The translations under genes were made by a program, and so were the position numbers. A DNA stretch of 64,000 nt. Source: Closterium sp. Naga37s-1. Taxonomy: Eukaryota; Streptophyta; Zygnematophyceae; Desmidiales; Closteriaceae. Below are positions 1-9,019 of this stretch, piece after piece (the stretch's first letter is position 1; every line of letters begins with the position of its first letter). The notes under the pieces are model-generated. The model worked only from the letters and a program-made list of their open reading frames with translations. It was not told the DNA's origin and ran no database searches. The stretch covers positions 4,591,501 to 4,655,500 of the forward strand of contig CANJKZ010000008.1 of assembly GCA_947471745.1 (NCBI GenBank), written 5' to 3'.

Positions 1-215
1 TGCTGCAGGTCCCCTCCCCCCACTGCCGCATCCGCACCAGGGGGATGGCAGATCCCCTCCCCCCACTGCTGCACCCACAGCAGGGGGAGGGAGAGGAGAA
101 AAGGGGCGGAGAGGAGGGGGGGGGGGGGGGCTGGTGCTGCAGGTCCCCTCCCCCCACTGCCGCAACCGCAGCAGGGGGATGGCAAATCCCCTCCCCCCCA
201 CTGCTGTACCCGCAG

Positions 216-251
<36 letters not shown>

Positions 252-556
252 GCTGTGCATGGCGCGTGCAGAGGGCAGCAGGGCGCACGGGGCGCACAGG
301 GCAGCAGGGCGCAGCAGGTGCTGCAGGTCCCCTCCCCCCACTGCCGCATCCGCACCAGGGGGACGGCAGATCCCCTCCCCCCCACTGCTGCACCCGCAGC
401 AGGGGGAGGGAGAGGAGAAAGGGGCGGAGAGGAGGGGGGGGGTTGGTGCTGCAGGTCCCCTCCCCCCACTGCCGCAACCGCAGCAGGGGGATGGCAAATC
501 CCCTCCCCCCCCACTGTTGTACCCGCAGCAGGGGGGGGGGGGGGGGCGGCTGCTCC
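1..556. repeat. GC-rich tandem repeat block, about 318-bp unit
   Basis: A segment beginning TGCTGCAGGTCCCC at base 1 recurs at 319 with about 318-bp spacing, and a shorter version starts at 134. The units carry long G runs (about 29 G at 222-250; further runs near 111-130 and 531-546). Open frames across the block give only Pro/Gly/Arg repeats and look non-coding. It is continuous with the GC-rich leader of the copia element to its right, so it may be the outer part of that leader. G-quadruplex formation is likely from the G runs. Confidence 0.75.
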
Positions 557-565
557 AGGGGCCAG

Positions 566-822
566 GGGCCAGGGGCGGCTGCTGAGGTCAAGGAGCGGCT
601 GCTGAGGTCAAGGAGCGGCTGCACCAGGGGCGGCTGCTCCAGGGGCGGCTGCACCAGGGGCGGCTGCTCCAGGGGCGGCTGCACCAGGGGCGGCTGCACC
701 AGGGGCGGCTGCTCCAGGGGCTGCTGCACCAGGGGCGGCTGCTCCAGGGGCGGCTGCACCAGGGGCGGCTGCACCAGGGGCGGCTGCTCCAGGGGCGGCT
801 GCACCAGGGGCGGCTGCTCCGA
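566..822. repeat. 15-bp minisatellite (GGCGGCTGCWCCAGG)
   Basis: About sixteen units of a 15-bp repeat alternate between a CTCC and a CACC version. Both strands read open through it because 15 is a multiple of three, so the apparent ORFs are a by-product. No coding function is supported. Confidence 0.85.
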
Positions 823-835
823 CGCGTGGCCCCCC

Positions 836-1954
836 CCACCAGGTCGCCCCTCCCGTCGCCTGGTAAGGCGACCTGAGGGGGGGGGGGGGGGGGGGGGGAG
901 GAGTACGGGGGCCGACCCGCGGCCTCCCAGGGCGCCAGAGCAGGCGGAAGAAGGGGCGACGCGCGCCCCCCCAGGTCGCGCCCCCCCCCCCCCCCCCGGG
1001 TCGCCACGTAAGGCGACGGGAAAAGGGGGGGGGGGGCGGTGCACGGGCCCCTGGTGCGCCACGACCGGCATGAGGGCGGGGCCTGGGTCGGGGCAGGTCC
1101 GGGACAGGGCCGGGACGGGGCCGAGGAAGGGCCGGGGCGGGCCGCGAAGGGGCCTAACGGGCCGCGAAGGGGCCTAACGGGCCGTGAAGGGGGGCCGCGA
1201 CGGACCTAACGGGCCGCGACAGGGTCGGGACAGGGCCGGGGTCGGGGCAGGTCCGGGACAGGGCCGGGACGGGGCCAATACGGGGGGCCGTGACGGGGGC
1301 CTGCGACAGGGGGCCGCGACGGTGGGCCGCGACGAGGGGCCGCAACAGGGTCGGGGCAGGGCCGGGGTCGGGGCAGGTCCGGGACAGGCCGCGAAGGGGC
1401 CGCGACGGGCCTAACGGGCCGCGAAGGGGCCGCTACCGGGCGTAAAGGGGGCCGCGAAGGGGCCTAACTGGCCGCGAAGGGGCCGCGACTGAGGCCTAAC
1501 GGGCCGCGAAAAGGGGCCGCGACGGGCCTAACGGGCCGCGAAGGGGGCCTAACGGGCCGCGAAGGGGCCTAACGGGCCGCGAAGGGGCCGCGACGGGGGC
1601 CTAAGGGGCCGCGAAAGGGGCCGCGAAGGGGGCCGCGACGGGTCGTAAAGGGGGCCGCGAAGGGGCCTAACGGGCCGCGAAGGGGCCACGACGGGGGCCT
1701 AATGGGCCGCGAAGGGGGCCGCTAAGGGTCGTTAAGGGCAGGCGCGACGCGCGCGACAGGCAGGTAAAAAAAAAAATTAGTGGTGGGCCCTTTGATCGAA
1801 ATCGCTCTATACCATGTGATAATATTGACGAGAGAAATAAGTGAGAAAAGATGATTGAACTAGAAAGCAGTTGGATACATATAACAAACCCTAACAGGGT
1901 TGTACTCACTACAGAGTACCCCACTGCAGACTAGAGAAACATAATGTTCTGACA
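836..1954 (-). mobile_element. 5' end of a minus-strand Ty1/copia element (LTR, primer site, GC-rich leader)
   Basis: The right end is a 140-bp LTR (1815-1954) running from TGTGATAATATT to TTCTGACA. Immediately inside it lies a primer-binding site, read on the minus strand as TGGTATAGAGCG, which resembles the complement of the initiator tRNA-Met 3' end with one base missing. From about 1090 to 1745 the leader is a degenerate minisatellite of GGGGCCGCGA/AACGGGCCGC units, like the leader of the complete element at 50915-58025, including the A-run and GTGGGCCCTT before the primer site. The rest of the element would lie left of the window. The base after the LTR starts the collagen-like linker of a plus-strand copia, so this element appears to have inserted there; GGAGG (1955-1959) would be its target duplication. 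Confidence 0.75.
1815..1954 (-). repeat. copia LTR (5' LTR of the window-edge element)
   Basis: The 140-bp sequence has TGT...ACA ends and the core CCCCACTGCAGACTAGAG, related to the GCCTGYAGTGGGG block in the other short LTRs of this window. The element's primer site abuts it on the left. Confidence 0.8.
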
Positions 1955-3588
1955 GGAGGTGCTGGAGTTACTACTGGAGCATGTAGTACTGGAGGTACTG
2001 CGGCTGCTGGACCTGGAGGTGCTTGTACCAGGGGTACTGGAGCTGCCACGGCTGGCGGTGTTGGAGGCGCTGGAGGCGCTAGAGCTGGAGGAGCTGGAGA
2101 CCCTACAGAGACTGGAGCTGATGGAGCTGGAGGAGCTGGAGCTGTTGGCGCTGCGGCTTGAGACACAGGCGCGGGAGGCGCTGGAGCTGGAGGAGCTGGA
2201 GCTGTTGACCCTGGAGCTGGAGGTGCTGGAGGCACTACGGAGCCTGGGGCTGCAGAAGCTGGAGGAGTTGGAGCTGTTGGCGCTGGTGCTGGAGGCACTA
2301 GCGCGGGAGGCGCTGGAGCTGGAGGAGCTGGAGCTGTTGGCGCTGGTGCTGGAGGCACTGGTGCAGGAGGCGCTGGAGCTGGAGGAGCTGGAGCTGTTGA
2401 CCCTGGAGCTGGAGGTGCTGGAGGCACTGTGCGGCCGCGACCGTACTTCGTTCCCCTGCTTCAGCAGGTTCTTGGTGTCCCGTCCTCTACTGGCCTTCCT
2501 CCTCCCTTACAGTGTCCGCCGCCTGACCTTTCGCAGCCACTGTTATAGCCGACCTCCACGCTCCCTGCCCCTTCTCCTTACACTGAGCAGTCCGCAATCT
2601 TACAGGGCGTCGTGAGCCTCCGCCTTGTCCTGTCTCGCATGTTCACACTGCTCGTTGTGTTCCTCGTTCGCATCCTCCTCCTGTCCCTGGCACGCACGCT
2701 ATGGCACTTCGTCCTTCCTCTGTTCCACTGCGTGTTCCTCTGCCGCCTCCTCCTGAGTCCACTCTTCCTGAGGTCCCTGACCCTGAGTCTGACCGCGCTT
2801 GTGCTGCCAGTCACACTGTCTCTCGTCTCCTTGCCACGGTTGTCACTGACCCTTCTTTTGAGTCCACTGCTGCGTCTTCCCTCGTTGCTGAGCTGGTTGA
2901 TTTTGCTGCTGCCCGTCGTCTAGACTACGCCACTGCTCTTGTTGCTTAGTCTGAGTCTGACTGTCCTCCGTCCGTCAGGGGTAAGTGTGCTCTTAGCACG
3001 GACGTCCTTGAGGACAAGCAGGAGGACTTTGAGTGTCTTGCAGCTGCTGTACCTCGTTTCGCTTCCATGCTGCTTGCCCTTGAGGGAGACCCGGATGCTC
3101 CAGACATCCCGACCTCGCGCTCTTACGGAGAGGCGATTATGGGTCCTAACTCCTCTCACTGCAAAGCAGCCACGGATGCCGAGATGGCATCCTGGAAGTC
3201 CACAGGCACCTACGTCAACGAGGTTCCTCCTCTTGGGGCGAACATAGTCGATGGCATGTGGATTTTCAGGGTTAAGCGGCCGCCGGGTTCTCCGCCTGCC
3301 TTCAAGGCGCGTTACGTTGCTCGAGGCTTTAGTCAGCGACAGGGGGTTGAATACTTCCAGATCTTCTCCCCCACCCCGAAGATGACCACTCTTCGGGTGT
3401 TGCTGCACGTCGCTGCTCAGCATGACTACGAGCTGCACTCTCTTGACTTCAGCACACCTTTCTTGCAGGGCAGCCTGCACGAGGAGATCTGGCTGCGCCG
3501 CCCACCTGGCTTCACTGCGTCGTTTCCTGCAGGTACCCAGTGGAGCCTCCGGCGGCCACTCTACGTTCTTCGCCAGACGCCTCCCGCC
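1955..3588 (+). pseudogene. decayed Ty1/copia pol fragment (linker and N-terminal reverse transcriptase)
   Basis: The plus strand encodes a Gly/Ala-rich collagen-like linker (about 1955-2430), then RPRPYFVPLLQQVLG, the DPSFESTAAS...LVAELVDFAA block and the start of reverse transcriptase with GMWIFRVKRPPGSP, FKARYVARGFSQRQG and LHSLDFSTPFLQGSLHEE. It is clearly homologous to the copia elements at 20052-23272 and 50915-58025. It is broken by an in-frame TGA near 2158, loss of frame between about 2520 and 2700, and a TAG at 2947-2949 where relatives have Glu. Homology stops near 3588, before the YVDD motif. The 5' half is absent because another element sits at 1954. A dead, old copy. Confidence 0.85.
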
Positions 3589-3625
3589 TTCTACTCAATG
3601 CATCCATTCTCGTTCGTTATTCTGA

Positions 3626-5418
3626 CACAACGTTCACTCCGTCGCTGACACAACCACTGGCGAGCTGGCTGCCGATGTGTTACCGGATGTCAACGGCGTC
3701 GCCTTCAACGAGGATGAAGACGAGGAGCAGAACGACGAGCAGTTAGAAGATCGTGACGATGCGCTGGATGAGGACGAGGCCGAGGAGTCAGAAGGCGAAG
3801 ATGATGGTTTAGGAGAAGCCGGCGGTCAGTACCATCAAGCTACTCAGCCGCAACACCATCAAGTTGCTCAGCAACACCACCATGAAGTTGCTGAACAGCA
3901 GCAATAGGCGCTTGCCGAGCCGAATCCTGCTGCCGTCCGCGGAACTCGCGCTGAAGGTGATTGGTTTCAGGTTTCTTTTGTTGGTAAGATACATATGAGT
4001 GCATTTCGTTTGCATGTTAATGATTATTCTTTGTATGCTTGTGATTCGTGATATCTTAAGTGCTAAATATGATCCTTCTCTCTTTTCATGTTTGGGGGCG
4101 TACAGGTACCGTGAGAATCGAGCTCTGCAGGCGCGGTTGAGGATTTTCAGAGGATGATCGATATCCTTCAGTCCTCTCTTGCAGAAGCCCAGCAGAAGCT
4201 AACCGTAGTTGAGGCCGAGCGTGACACGCTTCGTATCAGCATCTCCGAGCTCGAGTCGCAACTGGCTGTTGGGCTGCCGGAGAAGTCTCCGGACAACCCT
4301 GATATCAACATGTCGCTCCAGTCCCGGGACAACCTTGGCAACGTCATCCCGAAGACCAATCTCTTTCCTAAGGAGTTCGCGATTAGTTTCTGTTACGATT
4401 AAAAGTGGGCCATGTTCCTGTCGATGTCCTTACGTATGAGAATGTATGTTTATTGTGCTGTTATGCAAAGTCCATTGTCAGTTTCCGTCACCCATGCCTC
4501 TTATAATGCCCTTCTGTATTCTACGCCTTTGTCTTTCATCCTGGCTTCAGACAAAGGCGCCTGTGGAGGTCATGGAGTTCTTCCCAACATGGGAAGTGTT
4601 TCAACCCCATCTCGTAATGAAGTACCGTCAATCGGGACTCGTCCAAGACGAGTACTACTACGCGGTTGGTGGCAGGGTCGAATTTGAAAAGCTGGCTCTG
4701 AAGGTGATTAAGACGAAACGCTCGAACAGCCACATGAAGATTCGGTTTTATGCATGGGGTGCGGGTGGGATGGTGGACGAGAGTAGGTGGCCGTTGCTCG
4801 TGGTGGAGATGATAATTCTTTCGAAAAAACGTGACGAGGCCAAGTGGGTGGAAGACTTCCGACATGGTGAGTGTAGCAGTTACATCAATCTGTGTGTTAC
4901 CCTCTGATCCCTGCTAATGTGCTTGCCGTTTTCCATGGAGTTACCCTCGGGTTCGCCTGGCACGTCAACGCTAAATGGATTCCCTTTGCCAACATCGCTT
5001 TTGAGAAGGCGGCTCTTTCTGGTTTCACTTGTGTGACCTCGAATTTGGTCTACCTAAAGATACCACAGGTTGCATATCTGTGTGTCATGGTAAGTTTCTG
5101 TTCTGTGGTTGTTATATATACATTATTTTGTCAAATCGTCTAATGGCTGCTTGTGTTTTATATGTGCAGGTTGAAGCCCCCATCCAAAGCTTCCGAGTGG
5201 GGGGGAGGGGCCAACCTTCTCTGGGCGGCATTTCGTCCACCAACAGAAACTACGTCCTTGCCAAAACAAACGTGGTCGTGACGGCTCTGCTTGAGGCGAT
5301 GCTGAACAACCCTGCGTGCTTCAAGCACGATGAACCTAAGGGTTTGGTGCTGGGTTCTGGGAAGGTGAGGGTTTTTGTTGTAGGATGGGAGCGTGTGTTC
5401 TGCCTTGGTCTTCGGTAG
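3626..5418 (+). CDS. unrecognised spliced gene (acidic/coiled-coil upstream part, conserved-looking 3' exons)
   Basis: I do not recognise the family. Three 3' exons have matching phases: 4551-4866 (begins TKAPVEVMEFFPTWEVF, ends phase 1 at GTGAGT), 4941-5089 (VTLGFAWHVNAKWIPF...VAYLCVM, GTAAGT) and 5170-5364 or on to the stop at 5418 (VEAPIQSFRVGG...NYVLAKTNVVV). Acceptors are TTCAG, GGAG and TGCAG. Upstream, 3626-3907 encodes a strongly acidic stretch followed by a His/Gln-rich tail ending in TAG. The region 4131-4402 encodes a short coiled coil (MIDILQSSLAEAQQKLTVVE) ending in TAA. How these upstream pieces join the 3' exons is uncertain; they may be separate or decayed. The left edge abuts the copia remnant. 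No membrane segment or known catalytic motif is visible. Confidence 0.4.
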
Positions 5419-5458
5419 GTGTAGTGTCTAATTTGTAGCCATCGTTTTGTACTGATTG

Positions 5459-5538
5459 CTAATTAATGAAATTACTGTGTCGAAAAAAAAGAGCCAAATA
5501 ATATATGAGGAAATACAAACAGTAATTTCATTAATGAC
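5459..5538. terminator. 17-18 bp inverted repeat between convergent genes
   Basis: TTAATGAAATTACTGT near 5462 and its complement ACAGTAATTTCATTAA near 5519 are separated by about 40 bases containing an A8 run and an AATAATAT stretch. It lies between the plus-strand gene ending at 5418 or earlier and the minus-strand WRKY-like gene. A hairpin or shared 3'-end signal is plausible; a small insertion remnant is the alternative. Confidence 0.45.
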
Positions 5539-5559
5539 TATGTGTAAACATGAATTTAA

Positions 5560-7163
5560 CCCCCATCCGTTTTCTACCCACAAATCGCAATACCCCTAGT
5601 CGTTTAAGACCGTCTGTAGAAATCACAATCTGCACGTCATACACGACAGACACGAGGCCGTTTACCACCCAAAACGGCCTCCACATCTTTCTGATGAGTA
5701 GCAGAAGCAGCAGCATGAGCAGCAGAAGCAGCAGCAGTGGGGAGGAGTTCAGGTGCCAGGGATCTCTGTATCAAGCAGTGCTCAGAAAACTTGCGACATT
5801 GCAGTGTGAAGAATTGAATGTGATGGACGGGCTTGCAATACAGTAAGAGCCACTAGTTGCAACCATTTCAGGCACATGGTACAACATTTTGACCGGAATC
5901 ACAAATTTCCAAAGAACGTAACGCCTGATATTTCAAACGCAACCGTCTTTCTGACGTTTAAACCAGACTACAAACCCCAGTCTTACTTTCAGACGGGCGT
6001 GTGGAAAGCCCTGTAGGTGGTATGGCCTGTGGACAGCCTGGCAAGGCTGGGAGGGTTGCTCGTCGGAGTGTTGCTACTTCTATAGGTGCTGGTGCTGCCG
6101 GCATAATTTGCCATGAAAGCAGGTGGCTGCTGCTGCTGCTGCTACTGATGCTGCAGTTGCTGCTGCTGCTGTTGCACCTGCTTGAGAGTATGATGACTTG
6201 ACTCCATCTACTGCTGCTGGTGATGCTGCTGCTGCTGCTGCTGCTGCTGTTGCTGCTGCTCCTACTGCTATTGTTGATCTGGCTCCAACTTAAGATGCTG
6301 GGAAAATAGTGGAGGGGAAGAACTCGCTCCATCGGCTGCATTCGGTGCATTTGGATCCACAGCCAAGGCGTCACACATCGGCCAGGGATCTCTGTCACTT
6401 GCAGCCACGGCATCCACATCAGCTTGTTCCACCAGATGACACATCATCGTACCACAACTAGGGTTACATCCTGCCTCCACCCTGGCTGCACCAGGGTTAC
6501 AGATACATGTGGTGGTAACTCCAGGGTTGGTGGTGGTTACACAGGAAGCAGCCAGTACAGGAGGGGGTGACACATGGATGGGTACTGGTGAGCCGCTGGT
6601 ATTGGGGATGGGATGACAAGGCCAGCTGTACTCAACGGGCTTGCTTTTCCCTGTGATTTGATGAGGGATTGGGGATGTTGTGGCATAAGCGCATGCGGTA
6701 GTTTCTGCATTGTGCATCACCAAACTTTGATTATTGCATTGGAGTGGGTTGGCAGTAGGCCTGCAATGTAAGGTTCGGTCTTCATAACGCCAGTGGTGGT
6801 TACGCCAGTGGTGGTTACACCAGTGGTGGTTATGCCAGTGGTGGTTATGCCAGTGGTGGTTACGCCAGTGGTGGTTACGCCAGTGGTGGTTATGCCAGTG
6901 GTGGCTATGCTGGTTGTTGTCGCGTGGGAAAAAATCTGTTCGTTGCAGCGGAGAGTTGAGGGCGCTTGGAGGTGCTGTTGTTGTTGATAGTGCTGTTGTC
7001 GAAGCTGATTCTGCTGCTGCTGATGCTGATGCTGATGTTGATGTTGATGTTGATGTTGATGCTGCTATTGATGTTGATGCTGATGCTGATGTTGATGCTG
7101 ATGTTGAGGCTGATGCTGATGCTGATGCTGATGCTGATGATGCTGATGCTGATGCTGATGATG

Positions 7164-7198
<35 letters not shown>

Positions 7199-7560
7199 AC
7201 GGCTTATGATAATTGTAATATTGCTGGTGTTTCTGCTGCTGTGGATGTACTTGCCGCTGCCACTATTGTTGGAGCTGTGGCAGATGCTCCTGCTGATATG
7301 CCTACTGCTCTTGCTCCCACTGGAGACGAGGGAGCTTCTGGGGATCCATGCAGTTATTGCCCTGGATCTGCTGATTCCCATCCGTTGAGGCTGTTGGATC
7401 GAGAAGAATAGGCAGTGCTTGTTCCACTTGAGTGTGCATAGTGTCAGCAACTTGAGCGTACGAAGGTTAGGGAGCGTTTGGCGCTTCACAAGCCAGGCGG
7501 GAGCAAGCGGGATCTAGCGGCAGAGAGTAAGGGGATGGTTGAGGCAGCACGGTAGTATTC
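5560..7560 (-). CDS. Gln/His-rich, repetitive C-terminal part of the WRKY-like gene (provisional)
   Basis: The minus strand carries long CAG and CAT/CAG arrays (7020-7200 encode poly-Gln then His-Gln repeats; 6130-6265 encode poly-Gln), a 15-bp array at 6788-6905 giving GVTTT-type repeats, and a unique stretch at 6268-6723 beginning MVMHNAETTACAYATTSPIP. The last open piece near 5740-5640 ends in a frame reading ATHQKDVEAVLGGKRPRV then stop. Frames change several times, so introns, frameshifts or both are present and I cannot give exact exons. Position and strand suggest the transactivating tail of the WRKY-like gene to its right, since Gln-rich tails are common in transcription factors. It could instead be a separate gene. 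Confidence 0.35.
6788..6906 (-). repeat. 15-bp minisatellite (CCAGTGGTGGTTACG)
   Basis: About eight units alternate TACG, TACA and TATG endings. Read on the minus strand they encode Gly-Val/Ile-Thr-Thr-Thr repeats, in frame with no stop across the array. Confidence 0.85.
7012..7200 (-). repeat. CTG/GAT trinucleotide-hexanucleotide array (poly-Gln and His-Gln coding on minus)
   Basis: The array is mixed (GCTGAT)n and (GCTGTT/GATGTT)n ending in about ten pure CTG units at 7168-7198. On the minus strand one frame gives poly-Gln followed by alternating His-Gln. Another frame reads Ser/Ile repeats, so the Gln frame is preferred from composition only. Confidence 0.8.
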
Positions 7561-7680
7561 GCCGGTTGACAAGATACAGAAACCCTATCGAAGGGCAAGT
7601 AAGGAGCGTTGGAAGGCGGTAGTTGAGAAGCTAGTGAAGTGGCCGGTTCAATGCTGGGCGGCAAGGGGGACGGTGGTGGC

Positions 7681-8030
7681 TTCATTTGGAACAGGAGCAG
7701 CAGGCATATGACTCGAAGGATGCGTGAAGGATAGCGCAGGAGGAGAAAGTTCTGCAGGAGCAGGAGCACTAGTGAGACCGGCGAGGGGGGTGGTGGTGGC
7801 TCCATGGGGAACAGGAACAGCAGGCAGATGACTTGAAGGATGCGTGAAGGATAGCGCAGGAGGACAAAGTTCTGCAGGAGCAGGAACATTAGTGAGACCG
7901 ACGAGGGGGGTGGTGGTGGCTCCATGGGGAACAGGAGCAGCAGGAAGATGACTCGAAGGATGAGTGAAGGATAGCGCAGGAGGAGAAATTTATGCAGGAG
8001 CAGGAGCACCGGTTGTAGTGGCAGCAGGAG
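7681..8030 (-). repeat. 120-bp tandem repeat, nearly three units (40-residue protein repeat)
   Basis: Units start at 7681, 7801 and 7921 with a period of exactly 120 bases and only scattered substitutions. Because the period is a multiple of three, all frames repeat. One minus frame gives a 40-residue Pro/Ala/Thr/Ser-rich unit containing LSFTHPSSHLPA and VPHGATTTPLAGL, which fits a flexible extension following the WRKY-like zinc finger. The repeats lie directly downstream of the HNH motif exon. Confidence 0.8.
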
Positions 8031-8627
8031 CACAGGTGCATGTTGTGGGAGACGTGCAAGGTGCAACGGCCGATGCAGAAACCGGGGTCCATGATGTGGC
8101 AGCAGGGGCAGGAGCACAGTTTCAGGTTGTAGCAGACATGCAAACTGCAGCCGGCGATTCTGAAACCGGAGTCCATGCTGTAGCAGGAGGGCCCGGTGTA
8201 ACTGGAGCGAGGGTGGTGTAGGTCGCAGCAGGTCGCAGCAGCAGGGCATGGGGAAGTGTAGCAAAGGTAGTGCGTTGCAGAAGCATCGGGAAGTGGCGGC
8301 GGGTGGTTGTGTGAGCCGTGGTATACTGTCCTCACCACCACACGCATCTCAGTCCTTGGGATCTCCACACTGTCAGCCCCCTCCTTATCATCCAACCCTC
8401 CCACTGCATCTCTAGACCCCATAGCAGCTGGAGCCCCCACTGTGGAATTCAACGCTCTGGTAGCAATGCCGCCTCTGAATGTGGCCTTTGAGTCGGTTCC
8501 CCCGCCGTGATGCCTCGACGCGGCGATGCTGTTGGAGCAGCGGTGCCTGGCCTCTCCAGCCACGCGGTCTTCAATCTTCTTTGCTGCGCAGCCTGTCGCT
8601 TGCTTGGACGCGCACACAAAGTACAGC
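7889..8627 (-). CDS. WRKY-like transcription factor, exon 2 (zinc-finger half)
   Basis: This exon carries the metal-binding half of a WRKY domain. After the acceptor CTCGCAG (8629-8628) the minus strand reads LYFVCASKQATGCAAKKIEDR, matching YYRC...GCPAKKQVQR of WRKY proteins with a C-x7-C pair. Further on is TEMRVVVRTVYHGSHNHPPP, matching the VVTTYEGKHNHPPP end with H-x-H. The arginine codon is split AG|G, joining exon 1 at the canonical R-type intron position and phase 2. About 92 residues separate the second Cys from the HNH, against 22-23 in canonical WRKY domains. A GT-AG segment of 216 nt (8563 to 8348), a multiple of three, would if spliced reduce the gap to 20. The frame stays open to a stop at 7889; the true 3' end is uncertain. 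Confidence 0.65.
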
Positions 8628-8860
8628 CTGCGAGCATTGAGGGCACACAAAGTACAGCCTATTGATACCAGCAGTTGGCCACTCTCTGCCGTGCAGCCTG
8701 TCGCTTGCTTGGACGCGCACACAAAGTACAGCCTGCGAGCATTGAGGGCACACAAAGTACAGCCTATTGATACCAGCAATTGGCCACTCTTTGCCGTGCA
8801 GCCTGTCGCTTGCTTGGACGCGCACACAAACTACAGCCTGCAGGCATTGAGGGGACAGAT
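8588..8860 (-). repeat. 105-bp tandem repeat of the exon-2 start with its splice acceptor
   Basis: GCAGCCTGTCGCTTGCTTGG recurs at 8588, 8693 and 8798 with 105-bp spacing. Each unit includes the exon start encoding RLYFVCASKQATGC and an acceptor-like CAG upstream. Inside each full unit AG-GCTGTACTTTGTG occurs twice, so up to five acceptor-like sites exist. The outermost copy (near 8831) has CTGTAG, giving a stop after Leu, so only the inner copies can encode the finger. Confidence 0.85.
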
Positions 8861-9019
8861 AGCAGCGGCAGAATATCGATACCAGTATAAGAAAGGTCCT
8901 GATACCTAGTAGCTCTCCATACCATGCTGCACATGGAAGGTTGGTCATGAGGCCGAGCAGGCAGAATGTGGGGTCGCTACTACTGCAAAGAACGATACTA
9001 CCGGATATCATCTGGTTAT

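Noticed and set aside
134-1177. 347-codon plus frame and a 139-codon minus frame at the left edge
   Set aside because: Both run through 15-bp and G-run repeats that stay open in several frames; better explained as repeat sequence and the copia leader.
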